NCBI GenBank assembly: GCA_030052745.1
Contig: JANBVO010000047.1
Location: forward strand, 206,701 to 270,700
Length of the DNA: 64,000 nt
Source: Pleurostoma richardsiae
Lineage: Eukaryota > Ascomycota > Sordariomycetes > Calosphaeriales > Pleurostomataceae
Direction of reading: 5' to 3'
The position numbers and the translations under genes are program-made. This document shows positions 43,383-56,337 of this stretch, in pieces; the stretch's first letter is position 1, and each line of letters opens with the position of its first letter. The notes under the pieces are model-generated. The model did not search any database. It saw only the letters and a list, made by a program, of their open reading frames with translations, and was not told the origin of the DNA.

Positions 43383-44672
43383 GTGGCTTCCGGTCCAGCT
43401 GCCCAGGCACAATCCAGTGCCTCCATCGCAGGAAGCATTGCCAACTTTACCTCCGCCTTCCTGCCTTCCGTTCAGACCTACCTCAACACCACCACTGAAT
43501 ATCTACACTGCGCAACCGGCTTCAGCCCTAGCGCGATTTACGGCGCCGTCGCCGCCGCCTTGATTCTCGGTGCCGTCCCGACGGCCTTAGCCAGAGGCAG
43601 GAAATTCTCGCACAAGAACGGCAAGACAATGTCCCGCTACGGCTGGTCCTCTGGCCGTGAGCGGGGTGGGCTTTCCCCGTTTAATTCCAATATTGGCGAC
43701 GGCCGCGGTGGCATCCCCGCCGTGACCGATGAAGACTACAGCTACATCACCTCTGAGGATCTCGAGCACCACGGCGTGGAGTCCTCGCGCGAGTATGGCG
43801 ACCGCAGCCTCCGGGAGCAACGTCCCGGAAGCAACTACGTGTCTCGAACAGCCGGCCCGAATCTCGTGATTGACGAGGACGATATCCTGTTGATCAAGAA
43901 TAGGGGCATCACGTATCCCGAGCACTTCCCAGCATACTCCATCGGCGACGGAAAGTTATTGGTCGGCGACGTGAAGGATCGCGTCCAGCTGGTCATGAAG
44001 CTCTCCGACCGAAAGATCAAGCAGGTGAAGCTGCTCTACAAAGGCCGCCAACTGAAGGATGACAACGAGACGGTTCGTAGCTACAATGTCAAGAATAACA
44101 GTGAGATCATGGTTGTGCTTCCAGAGATGGAGGATGAGAGCAGCGAGGGATCGGAGGAAGAGGTGGTTGTTGTGGGTAACGACCGTGAAGAGGACGCCTC
44201 CCGAAAGAAATCGAAGAGTAAGAAGCGCAGAGGCAAGAGGAAGGGCCAGTCACATGGCAGTTCCAGTCCACCTGATAGCGCCTTCAGCGCGAGTCTCGCC
44301 GTCCCCGGCAGCGAAAAGCAAGGAGCATCAACCAACAGGGGACCGTCGCCAATCTCAGATGTCCCAGGCGCCGGTGTGGCGGCGGCAGCGGGTCCCCCTG
44401 GTGGGCCGATAGACAAGCTGAACAGCATCGCCAGCCACTTCAACACCAACTTGCTACCTCTATGCGAGCAGTTCATGGCAAGTCCGCCTCGTGACTCGAA
44501 GAAGAGGGAAGATGAGCATCGCCGTCTCGCCGAGACGGTCATGCAACAAGTCCTCTTGAAACTGGACGAAGTCGATTCTGGCGGACAGGAAGAAGCGAGA
44601 GCGAAGAGAAAAGAGCTGGTTCGGCAGGTGCAAGAGGTGTTAAAGGGACTCGACGGGAGGTTACATGGTTGA
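43383..44672 (+). CDS. ubiquitin-like and BAG-domain membrane protein
   Basis: Hsp70 nucleotide-exchange cofactor of the BAG-1/Snl1 type, probably anchored in the ER or nuclear envelope. The frame has about 429 residues. A membrane segment near residues 55-72 (IYGAVAAALILGAVPTAL) is followed by a disordered stretch. Next comes a ubiquitin-like domain (about 190-245; VQLVMKLSDRKIKQVKLLYKG, LKDDNETVRSYNVKNNSEIMVV), an acidic/basic linker (SRKKSKSKKRRGKRKG), and a C-terminal BAG domain (about 345-428; DKLNSIASHFNTNLLPLCEQF, MQQVLLKLDEVD, ELVRQVQEVLKGLDGRL). The frame begins GTG at 43383 and no ATG exists on this strand from 42961 to 43383. The start is therefore an unseen upstream exon, a non-AUG codon, or a mutated ATG. 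Confidence 0.85.
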   Translation: MASGPAAQAQSSASIAGSIANFTSAFLPSVQTYLNTTTEYLHCATGFSPSAIYGAVAAALILGAVPTALARGRKFSHKNGKTMSRYGWSSGRERGGLSPFNSNIGDGRGGIPAVTDEDYSYITSEDLEHHGVESSREYGDRSLREQRPGSNYVSRTAGPNLVIDEDDILLIKNRGITYPEHFPAYSIGDGKLLVGDVKDRVQLVMKLSDRKIKQVKLLYKGRQLKDDNETVRSYNVKNNSEIMVVLPEMEDESSEGSEEEVVVVGNDREEDASRKKSKSKKRRGKRKGQSHGSSSPPDSAFSASLAVPGSEKQGASTNRGPSPISDVPGAGVAAAAGPPGGPIDKLNSIASHFNTNLLPLCEQFMASPPRDSKKREDEHRRLAETVMQQVLLKLDEVDSGGQEEARAKRKELVRQVQEVLKGLDGRLHG

Positions 44673-45707
44673 TAAGGCTTGTCACGGCGTGCCTACCTCT
44701 CCAGCGTTGCCGGACCCGACATCCGCCTGCTCTTGTCTCTAGACGGCTGATCACGCAGAGAAATGTGCGGTGCGTTTAGTTCAACTAGGCCTGGAAAGCC
44801 TCACGGAAGAAACGGCATGGTCGAACAGGCTTGTTGCGTCGACCGTGGTTACTTGCACCTGGAGACGAGGACAGCTTCAACCGGTAGCTGGCTCAAAAAG
44901 GGGTCCTGAATGTCCCCTCGGCTCATACCCACCCATTACCTGTCACTTGGCACATGCTTCTGTGTCTAGCAGTTGCTTAGAAAGGGATCAAGAAGCGACC
45001 TCGGCAGAATACTAGCACCTGATGAGAAAGGAGGAAGATACCCAAGTTCACATACGCGCTGATTCTATTGAGATGGCATCGTTATAGACACTGCAGGATG
45101 ATCTGCAAATGTGACACATCAGACTATCGCAGCTTGTGTTGTCGTTAGTTAATGACTGCCAAAGGGGGACGGCATGTGTCGTGGGGAAGCGCAGCTTGAC
45201 TGAGGAACCCTCGATGATGCCAGAGGCTTGTTTCCCGACAGTTGCGACGGAGAAGAGACCTATGTTCTACCAATACCCATGGGTATATTGAATATCTTCA
45301 GCTTCCCTCCATCATGCCTCGCTTATCTTGTGCAGCGCCTCAGCTGAGTGACTTTCCATGTGGCATCACGTGCTTTCATGGCGTGTGCGGGGAAGACCTA
45401 TCACGTGATGATTAGCAGGTGAGCCCTAACAGCCTCAGGCAGCAGGAATTTTTCGCTACGCTTTGCACAGGGTCCATTCGGCAGAGCAGCCCTAGCCCGA
45501 TTGGCAAGCAGGCACACCGGGCTTCTCTTTCGACAATTTTCAAAGCGTCGCGATCCTACTAACCTCATCACCACCACAATCTAGGGAGGCCACCGACAAG
45601 CTCAGCAAAAGCAGACTTCGCTGATCCCCAGCCGAAGTTTGTCCCTGAGCTCTGCCACTTCATACGCCTTTTGTTCCTTCCTCCTTCGTTGGTGACGGCA
45701 GGCCAAG
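44673..45707. other. promoter region of RPL16
   Basis: About 1 kb upstream of the ribosomal protein gene, with no gene supported. CACGTG-like TCACGTGATGA occurs at about 45401-45411 and ATCACGTGC at about 45365-45373. Confidence 0.4.
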
Positions 45708-46824
45708 ATGTCGTCCTTCGAGCCAGTTGTGAGTAATGCCCCTCCGCATCTTTTGTTCCGATAACCTTCCTGCCCGGTGGCCCTTCTCAGTCCCGCAACG
45801 TTGTGAGCGAGTCTGTGGAGCGCAGTGCATGGAGCTGCTCGAGTGGCCTTCACGACGCGCTTCAGACGACTGAGACAATAGCCGGGATATTCGAGCTTCT
45901 AGAGTCGCGATGTTGAAGCTAATCTCGCCTTTTCTCTCCGCAGGTCGTCATTGATGGCAAGGGCCATCTCCTCGGTCGGCTTGCGAGCATTGTTGCCAAG
46001 CAGCTCCTCAACGGCCAGAAGATCGTCGTCGTTCGCTGCGAAGCCCTGAACATCTCTGGCGAGTTCTTTCGCGCCAAGCGTACGTAGCCAATCCCGAGAG
46101 CATGATTTAGAAGACGCAGTGGAAGGACATCAGGCCACACCACGCCGAGTCGAGGGGTGTGCTTATGTTCATCTTTGGCCGCGAAGCTAACTCAGTCATC
46201 CATAGTCAAGTACCACGCCTACCTGCGCAAGATGACCCGCTACAATCCGACCCGGGGTGGTATGTCTATCTCCACAACTTGCCCAAACTGTTGCCGCGTC
46301 AAATCGCCTGGCTGACCTGAATCTCCAGGCCCGTTCCACTTCCGCGCCCCGTCACGGATCTTCTACAAGGCTGTCCGAGGCATGATCCCCCACAAGACGG
46401 CCCGGGGTGCTGCTGCTCTTGAGCGGCTCAAGGTCTTCGAGGGTGTTCCGCCGCCATACGACAAGCAGAAGAAGATGGTTGTTCCTCAGGCTCTCCGTGT
46501 CCTGAGACTGCAGCCTGGACGCAAGTACTGCACGGTTGGACGGTTGAGCCACGAGGTTGGCTGGAAGTACCAGGATGTTGTTGCAAAGTGCGTTGTTATG
46601 GGGTTCTGTGCGATAGTGTCTCGTCAAGGGCCTACGCCAGCCTCACCCTACGAACCCACAAGCACAGATGCTAACTTCATTCTAGGTTGGAGGAGCGGAG
46701 AAAAGCGAAGGGTGCCGCATATTACGAACGCAAGAAGGCGGCCCAGCGACAGCTTTCACAGGCGAAGAAGAGCGCAAAGGTCGACACGAAGACGGCGCAG
46801 GCCCTCGAGGCTTATGGCTACTAA
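45708..46824 (+). CDS. RPL16: 60S ribosomal protein uL13 (RPL16/L13a)
   Basis: Structural protein of the large ribosomal subunit. Five exons: 45708-45728, 45944-46079, 46206-46259, 46329-46587 and 46686-46824, giving 202 residues, the normal length. Introns are 215, 126, 69, 98 bp with clear branch sites (GCTAAT, GCTAAC, GCTGAC, GCTAAC). Conserved blocks: [119 protein letters not shown]. The first coding exon has only seven codons, and the large first intron is common in ribosomal protein genes. Confidence 0.96.
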
Positions 46825-47989
46825 ATTGCAGCCATCTGCAACCCCATTTTCCGTCCCCTTTATGCTTTTCCCTAGATTGGCGCGGTGGTTCAAGGGCAAA
46901 CCAATACATCTTCATTTGCGATGGTCGGCAGGGATTGGGGACTGGCTTCTGTCTTATCTCGTCGTGTCCCTTAAAAGGGCGCCATAAAACTAAAGGCATA
47001 GCAATCCGAGATGAGCTCTGCATGGAAAGAACTATGAAACCTGTCAAATCTATCTCACCGTCCTGGATGTCTGCCTTGGCGTGTGTTGCTTGCTTGGACT
47101 AACAGACAGCGATTCATTTGGCCGCCTTACGAACCCAGACGCGCTGTCTCGTCTCACCCGTCTGGTCATCCCCAGCGAACATCCACCGGCCGCATGTCAG
47201 TCACCCGGGGGTCACATACCTCTCACTCAACATATTAACGGTATGGTCAGGATGGGAGGAGGAAAGTTAAGCTGCGACAAGGACGCCGTCGGGGCAAGTA
47301 GGAGGGTAGACAACGGGGCTACGTAAACCCTGTAGAGAGTCACGGTGCAGGAGAATTGTAGGATGAAAAGAAGTCGACGGATAGTACAGCAAGGTACGGG
47401 CGACACCGGTGAGGAAGTAGTCAGCTTGCAGCTTCAACTTAGAGATGTCGCCGTCGAAGCATTTTTCGGATTGAGGGTCACGGACGTTAAACAGCAATGC
47501 CGCAAAACGCTAGGTACAGGTGCCAGGGCATGAACTCGGTACGGGATAAAGGGAAGTTATGCATGGAGGTGCTCCTTGCTCACCATCGAATCACCGATGG
47601 AGTCTAGTGGAACCTGAACAACCCCTCTACCACAGCCTCGACACGATATTAGAAGACTCTTTGAGGGAGGCGGCGGCGACGTTCTCTTGAGTGCCACGTT
47701 CTGTTCTCCAAGTCCACACCTCTATCTTTTCTAATCCTTTCTAATCCGCTCCAGGTATATATGCCTATGCCTATCCCGTACATGAAGCCTACCCATCCAT
47801 CTGCATCAAAGATAGTATCCTCGAAACATGACGCCTGAACTCCCATATCCGGTCCAGGACCCCTAGGACCTCGTCTGTCCATCCAGATATGCAAAATCAA
47901 CTTTTGAGTACTTTTTAGGCAAGACCGACCGAGTACGACCTCGCTGGCGCTAGAAGCAGTCCGCCCTCTCTGAGCGCGCTTCAGTCCAG
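46825..47989. other. convergent intergenic region
   Basis: Spacer between RPL16 and ELP3, which converge. Open frames here are short and without motifs. Confidence 0.45.
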
Positions 47990-49769
47990 TTACGCGCCTA
48001 ATCCTTGTCTCCTGTCTAGCCACTTGCTCATGTAGGGACCATCCAGCCAGTACCCCAGCTTCTTGTAGTAGCTCCGTACACCCACACCTGAGATCACGCT
48101 GATCTTGCCGCTACCGTGTTCATCCCTAGCAATGCGCTCCGCCTCTTCCATGAGAAGCGTCCCAAAGCCTTGATGCTGGAATTTTCTGGGGTCTCGGGCA
48201 TGTACCGGCACCGCCGTACCGTACACGTGCAGCTCACGGACCAAGCTTGTCTGCTGAGTGATCAGCTCCTCCCGATACGTGTACTTCTCGCTGCACTTGC
48301 GTAGTCGAAGTAAAGCGACTAGAATATCCTGCTCGGGGTCCTCGTAGGCAAGGAAAGTTTCCCACCCGCCGTTTGCAGCGTAGTCCCGTCTCACAAGTTC
48401 CACCTGGTTTGGCCTAATCTTATGTTTCACTTCATTAACGCCAACCTCGCGTGTGCGGACATCGCGGCAGGTGATGCCAAAGTCCTTCATTCGCGCCAGC
48501 GCAAGCTCCCGCAGGTTGCCATTCTCCACGCCTGATGTCACCAGAGGCATGGGGATGTCGCGCTGAACTCGGTAGATGCGAGTCCACGGCGGCACGAGGG
48601 CGAGGATCCGGGCGACCAGATCAATCAGGCCATTTGGTGTGTAGTTCTGATACCGTCCTGTCCGCCACAGCTCGTAGAGACCAGTGCCACGGATGACGAG
48701 GGTGGGGTATATCTTCAGGCCGTCGGTGCGGAATGCCGGGTTCTCAAAATATTCCCGGAATTGGTCGAGATCGCGCTCCATGCCGACATTAGGAAGATCT
48801 GGCATCATGTGACTGACTACCTTGAAACCAGCGTCCTTCGCGAGGCAAAATGTTTCTGCGACAGCCGCGACGGTGTGCCCTCTATTTGTATCGCGCGCCA
48901 CATCCTCGTACAGAGATTGAACGCCTATCTCGAGGCGCGTGCAGCCATACCGGAGCATGCTGGAGAGATGGGGTTGTAGACAATAGTCAGGTCGAGTCTC
49001 GATTGTTATGCCCACGCACTTGATATTGCTCATGTCGCCCGCTTCGACGGCTTCATCGACGTTAGATGTCTGGTAGCCACTGAGGGCGTTGTGAAGTTGA
49101 GAAATGAAGTCGTCACGATAGGGCTCAGGCAGCGACATGAACGTGCCTCCCATGATAATGTACTCGACTTTGTCGACCGAATGGCCAAGGGCCTTGAGCT
49201 GGTCCACCCGTCCTCGCGCCTGCTCGAACGGATCATAGCGGGCTCGAATTGCACGCATAGATGTTGGTTCGTAGCCCGTGTAGGACTGGGTGCTGTACTC
49301 GAAATCCGAATCTGGGCCTCCGGGACAGTATACACAGATATTTCCCGTGTAAGCAATGTGCGGACATCGATGAGGCTTGCACATCACCGCCACTACAGCT
49401 ATGCCTGAGGAGGTCCCTGCGCAGAGTCAGAATCCGGTACTCACCCGATAATCATGGAGCGGTGGACCTACTTATGGGCTTCGCTACCAGTCTCGGCAAG
49501 ATGTACTTCTTGTAGTGCTCAGGGACCGCGGCAATGATCGCCGTCAACGGAGGTAGGGAGCTGATCTTGTGTTTCCGCGCAAACCTCGTCCTCAATGAGT
49601 TAAGGTTGACGTCCCGCTTGCCCTTGGAGCGGGCAGGGAAGCGGGAAGCCTCATGGTCCTCGATCAGGGCGTTGGCGATGTCTGCACAACACCGGAGAAA
49701 CCGCTCATTTTCGGGCGGCAAAGAGTTGTCCTTCTTCCGGACTGTCGTCGTCGTTGTGGCACTTGCCAT
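47990..49769 (-). CDS. ELP3: Elongator complex subunit ELP3
   Basis: Catalytic subunit of Elongator, which modifies wobble uridine in tRNA. Exons are 49769-49472 and 49416-47990 (574 residues; yeast 557). The 55-bp intron starts GTAGGT, has a TCTGAC branch and ends GCGCAG; the join yields [15 protein letters not shown], as expected for the family. The radical-SAM cluster is C117-x9-C127-x2-C130 in [19 protein letters not shown]. Further blocks: [53 protein letters not shown]. The C-terminal acetyltransferase-like domain holds [27 protein letters not shown] and [14 protein letters not shown]. Confidence 0.96.
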
Positions 49770-50351
49770 GGTCCCGTCGTTCTGTGACCCTCATCGACGC
49801 GGGGGTACACACAGCCGGTCTCGTTCAGTGCTAGTCGAAGAACCTTGAGAGAAAGATCCGCTGGTGGGGTCGACGGGCACTGCGTTAATCAGCGGCATGC
49901 AATTTCCGTGGTATTGCTTCGTTTAAACGGGTATCTAGGTAAGTTAGGTAAGTTAGGTAGTTAGTCAAGGTAAGGTAGCTGGGTAGCTACTACCCGTGCG
50001 GGAGTGGAAAAACCATGTCGGCCGAGGTCCCGGAATAGATTGGACGCTCGATGCCCATTTGCCAGCAAGGACGGCGGATCGGGGTTTGATGAGAGCGAGT
50101 GACCAGTCAGCATTCGGCTCCGACATCCACCCTACCCGCTGCAACTGCAGCTTTTTGGACGTCGCTCTAGGAAAACAGGAGAAAGCGACGGAGCGAGAAG
50201 CTGTGATCTATCGACCTAAAAGCCGCATCAACCCAGCTATCATCAAGCCGGCATTGAAGCGCAGGGCGTATATTCTCACCCTCCCTTCCTCCCCATTACG
50301 CTCCCTAGTCTGCGTACGCCTTTGTTTCAATTCCGTGCGGAGCAGCCCAAG
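49770..50351. promoter_or_regulatory. divergent promoter, ELP3 / LSC1
   Basis: The cluster at 49930-49993 has at least eight GGTA/TACC half-sites (TATCTAGGTAAGTTAGGTAAG and following), again between two divergent housekeeping genes. No coding potential is evident. Confidence 0.5.
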
Positions 50352-51635
<1,284 letters not shown>

Positions 51636-52428
51636 GTAGTGTTGCCGCGCAAGACAGACTGAGCGGTGGCTTGAGAATGGGTGGCAGTGTAGGCTTTGTC
51701 AGAGAGGATTTGCCCTCCTGTACCCGCGGGCGCATTGTATGATGTTGCTATTGGTCTTTTTGCAGCCGGAGAACAGAGCGCGGGAAAGAAGCAGGATCTG
51801 TTCTCGTGTATTCCCATCCGCATGGTGCAAACACAATAAATAGACTAGGGAGCTGTTGAACTACGGCTGGACAAACCCGTTACTCTATACATATAGGTAC
51901 ATATGTGGCATCTCTCCTTGTTTCGACGTACAGGATCAGCCTCTCAAGGACAGAAGCCCACAGCAGGTAAGGGAGACCCGATCAGCTGTCTGCGGTTCGA
52001 GTAAGAGGTCCGGACGTGATGCCATGCAGGTTGTCGTATGTAAAGGAGGATATAGTCAGTAAAGCACAGAAAGGTGAGACTGAGAAGAGTGGTGGGAGCC
52101 CGCACAGTAACTTCTTGGCCAACACAGAGGGTACGGTTGGTCGGTTCGGCTTGGGAAAACCCCCCCGCCTCTCAGTCTCGACACATCCCTTGTCTTCTAG
52201 AGCAGGAGCAGCTTTCGATCATCAACGTCCAAGCTATACCTGCTGCCGGTGCGGCATGAAACACTGAAACCCTCCTCCAAGTCCGCGGGATTCACGGTCC
52301 AACAGTTCTTTGTCTGTCCCCGAGCCCTCCGAATACAGCCTACCTAGTCCGGGACTCCCTTTAATGCATTATACTGGCGAGTGAACATGCTGCAAGGTCC
52401 ATGAAGTCAATCTACGAACATTGGAAAA
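51636..52428. other. convergent intergenic region
   Basis: Spacer between LSC1 and UBC1; no gene supported. Confidence 0.45.
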
Positions 52429-53500
52429 CTACTGCTCCCCCAAAAGCCTGGCGGTGATGTCGCCCATGTATGCCTCCTCAAGGTCGTAGTACTCGCCACT
52501 GTTTCGATCGATGCCGACGTAATTGAAGGCATCGACAACAGCATCAAGGTCGAAGCCCATGTTGACGAATCGATCGATCAGTTCCCGGTTGTAACCCTGA
52601 TACCTGTTGCGCACAAATTGGATCAGCATCACGATGGGTTGATCCAATTACGACAGCGTCCCGGGCATATCAGCTCACCTAGTCGGGTCTTCGGGTTTCT
52701 TCTCCACCGCCTTCTTCTTATACTGCGCTGGCGGTGGTTGCCTTCTCAGCGCTCCGGCGTACTTGACCGCCCAGTCGTGTGCAACGATAGCAAAATATTC
52801 AGGGTCGTCGAGCATCATCTTCGCAACTTCCGCATCTTGGGGATCCTTCGGGTTGGGAGACTCAAGAAGCATTCGAAGGGAAAGGAGAGCCATTTTGATG
52901 GTTCCGACCGGTGACCAACCACTACCAAGCGTGTCGAGACAGATTGCCCCCTACGAAAAGAAGTGGTCAGCAACAGAGTCTTGAACATCCAGAATTGAGG
53001 CAAATATGCAGTGCGTGCGCAAGACGCCCTCAACGTCATCCAGCAATGGCAGCTTCTCGGGCGGCACCAATTGCAACGCAGGAGTCCAGCCGCTGTCCTC
53101 TTTTCGCACCATCTTCGTCCCTAGCTCTAGGCTTGACTTCACTCGTTTTCCGGCAGCAGCAAATGCTCCACTGCTCCGGCCATCCCCAGGACAGCAGTCG
53201 GCTGTCATCTCAGTGAATAAGGGACTGGACACGACTCACAGTTTGACTACTGATGTTGGGGTGCCAGATCTTGGTATCAAACTTCATGATGGGTGACTTG
53301 AAGGGATACATATCAGGTATCTGGATATCGATGGTATAGGTTCCTCCAGCGTACGGGGTGTCTGGAGGGGCGGGTAAAGTGCCCTTGAGATGTGTCAGGT
53401 TACTTGGATCAACCGGTGCAGCGTAGACGCCCGACTTGTCCTTGTCTTGGTTGATATCATTAAGCTCCTTGGCAATCCGTCGTTCGCGCGTGCTAGCCAT
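52429..53500 (-). CDS. UBC1: ubiquitin-conjugating enzyme E2 with UBA domain (UBC1/UBE2K type)
   Basis: E2 that extends or builds ubiquitin chains. Exons are 53500-53240, 52950-52679 and 52603-52429 (235 residues; yeast Ubc1 215). The catalytic Cys is C91 in GAICLDTLGSGWSPV, preceded by IWHPNISSQT at the end of exon 1. The UBC core also shows PDTPYAGGTYTIDIQIPDMYP. The C-terminal UBA domain (about 180-235) contains ELIDRFVNMGFDLDAVVDAF and the tail ITARLLGEQ. Intron 1 is long (289 bp, GTGAGT, GCTGACC, TAG). Intron 2 (75 bp) holds a 10-bp inverted repeat. The start at 53500 gives the standard STRERRIAKELNDI opening. The leader carries an (AG)n run at 53524-53550. Confidence 0.95.
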
Positions 53501-54546
53501 TCTGAGCCACTGGGGTCCTCCGCGAGAGAGAGAGAGAGAGAGAGAGAGAGGAAGAGTAAGACCTGGCAACAAGTGATGGCTTTGTATGTCGACGCCCTCG
53601 GCAGACAAAACCAAGACGGTGAAGAGTAGGTTCGAGACACCAAATACCACCGCAGTGGGTTGATGGTATGGGTAGAAGAAGGGAGATTCGGACCGCAAGA
53701 TTCGTCACCTGCTGCTATCACTTTGCAGGAGTAGGAAAAGAGAGCTGTGCAAGCCGTATATTATCCACAAGCGATTCCTGGTGCCGGGCTCTTGAAGCTG
53801 CAGCGGGGCACGTTCGAACGAGCCAAAAGGGTGGGGTGTCAGGATGCTGGAGATGAGAAAGACGTATCTTGGTGAGAAAGTGTCAGCTGAGACAAATGGC
53901 AGCATCCAAGTGCTGATGATGAAGAAGAGGATTGCAGTGTCCAGCGCCGGCTCCTGGTCGTCAATGTGAAGGTCTGACTAGCCTCACATGTGAGGCGAGA
54001 TGTAAGGCACCTAAGGTACCAGGGTACTACTAAGTAGAGGGACAGCAAGCCGAGCCGCACGACTGAACACCTCCTCCACTCGATGACGGGTGAGGAGCCA
54101 CCCGGGAGTCAAAGCGTAAAAGGTAAAGTCACTAGTGATACTTGATTCATCCCTGCAAGTACCTAATTTCAGGCTGTATCATAGGTAGATTTCCGAATAT
54201 AACAGGAACAAAAGAGGATATGGGTACTTCATTTCCCCCAAAAGGTTTGTACCTCACTAGGCTGGCTCAAAACACAGGTACGGCATACTGATTCGCACGT
54301 GACAAGAAGCTTCGCGTTCCTTGCCGCCTAAGGTGACAGGAGCCGTCAATAAGCTCTCTTCCTTTTCCTTTACGAACAGCTCGTTGACCATCTCAAGACA
54401 CCGTCTTGCCACCTCCCCCATACACAAACCTGCATCCACAGGCTATCCGTTGACGGGCTCTGTAGCGGAGTCATTGTTTTTATACCTCTATCCCAGAAAA
54501 GTTACAACAATAATACGAACTGCTCAGGGACCACTGAGCAGCGACA
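53501..54546. promoter_or_regulatory. divergent promoter, UBC1 / RPT2
   Basis: Contains the dinucleotide run (AG)13 at 53524-53550 in the UBC1 leader and a TACCTAAGGTACC-type cluster at about 54001-54034. Two genes of the ubiquitin-proteasome system share it. Confidence 0.5.
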
Positions 54547-56337
54547 ATGGTGAGATGATGAACCATTTCGGCGGCTCTCCTTTCACCGTCTCAGCTTCTG
54601 CTGTAACCTTGACGAAATGAGCCCCCTTACTGACAGTTTCATCATTCATCAGGGCCAGAATCAATCTGGAATGGGAGGTGGAGGTGATGGTAAGGACGAT
54701 AAAGACAAGAAGGTGCGTCTCTCAATAAGCCATGGCCTACAACAGCTCCGAACAGTGCGACGCTTTTCCGCCGCAATCAACCTGTTAACTGTCATGCCTC
54801 TGCACAGAAGGATAAGCCGAAGTACGAGCCTCCTCCACGTCCAACCACCCGCGTGGGACGTAAGAAGAGAAAGGCGCCCGGCACAAGCGCCGCGGCTAAG
54901 TTGCCTACCGTCTATCCAACGTCACGGTGCAAGCTACGGCTCCTTCGAATGCAGCGTATCCATGACCATCTCCTCCTCGAGGAAGAATATGTCGAGAACC
55001 AAGAACGCCTGCGCAAAGCGAAGGCTGCCAAAGATAGCTCCGGCCCAGCAACAGATGTCGATGCCGCCGACCGATTGGCCGATGAGCGCGGACGCGTCGA
55101 CGATATGCGCGGTAGCCCCATGGGAGTCGGGACTCTGGAGGAGATGATAGATGATGACCATGCTATTGTACGTCCCCATAAGCGACAGTCTTGGGAGCCG
55201 GTGTAGTCGCCCCAGCGGCTTCACCGCCCTCTCGTCCTCGTTCATGTCATTTTGGTCTCTACAAATCACTTTTGGAAAGGGCGAGGCACTAACACGGGAA
55301 ATCGCAGGTATCCAGCACGACCGGGCCGGAGTACTACGTCAGTATCATGAGCTTTGTCGACAAGGACCTGCTGGAGCCGGGTGCAAGCGTCCTCCTGCAC
55401 CACAAGAGTGTCAGTATCGTGGGAGTCTTGACAGATGACACAGACCCGCTCGTCAGCGTCATGAAATTAGACAAGGCGCCCACCGAGTCATATGCCGACA
55501 TAGGTGGCCTCGAAACGCAGATCCAGGAAGTCCGGGAGTCCGTCGAGCTGCCGCTTCTCCATCCGGAACTGTACGAGGAGATGGGCATCAAACCACCCAA
55601 GGGCGTGATCCTCTACGGGGCCCCTGGCACCGGCAAGACGCTGCTAGCTAAGGCCGTCGCTAACCAAACTTCGGCGACCTTCCTCCGTATCGTGGGTAGC
55701 GAGCTGATCCAAAAGTATCTGGGTGATGGGCCTCGCTTAGTCCGACAGCTCTTCCAGGTGAGTTACTACCCTGATTGATCCGCAAACCTATGGTAACATG
55801 CAGCGGACGGGCTAACACCTATGGGACTAGGTCGCTGCCGAGAATGCACCTTCAATCGTATTTATTGATGAAATCGACGCCATCGGCACGAAGCGGTACG
55901 AGTCGACATCTGGGGGCGAGCGCGAAGTTCAGCGAACCATGCTTGAGCTGCTGAATCAGCTCGATGGCTTTGATGACCGCGGCGATGTCAAGGTCATTAT
56001 GGCAACCAACAAGATCGAAACGCTGGATCCGGCACTTATCCGACCAGGCCGCATTGATCGAAAGATCTTGTTCGAGAACCCGGATCAGAACACGAAGCGC
56101 AAGATTTTCACGCTGCACACGTCAAAGATGTCTTTGAACGAGGATGTCGACCTCGAAGAGTTCATTGCTCAGAAGGATGATCTTTCGGGTGCCGATATCA
56201 AAGCGATTTGTTCTGAAGCCGGCCTCATGGCGCTGAGGGAGAGACGCATGCGTGTGCAGATGGCGGATTTCAGAGCTGCCAGGGAGAGAGTCCTCCGCAC
56301 GAAGCAGGAGGGTGAGCCAGAGGGCTTGTACTTGTAG
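54547..56337 (+). CDS. RPT2: 26S proteasome ATPase subunit RPT2
   Basis: AAA+ subunit of the 19S base, unfolding substrates and opening the 20S gate. Exons: 54547-54549, 54653-54712, 54808-55167, 55308-55757, 55831-56337 (459 residues; yeast 437). The first coding exon is only the ATG, followed at once by GTGAGA; the next exon starts GGC CAG AAT, so the protein begins MGQNQSG, an N-myristoylation motif known for this subunit. The Walker A is GAPGTGKT (about residue 244), Walker B IVFIDEID, and [23 protein letters not shown]. The OB-fold region holds [18 protein letters not shown]. The C-terminus EGLYL is the HbYX motif. Introns of 103, 95, 140, 73 bp mostly carry TACTGAC, CACTAAC or GCTAAC. 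Confidence 0.95.

Noticed and set aside
45729-45943. Possible intronic snoRNA in RPL16 intron 1
   Set aside because: No correctly ordered C and D boxes or H/ACA elements could be found, although the intron is large.
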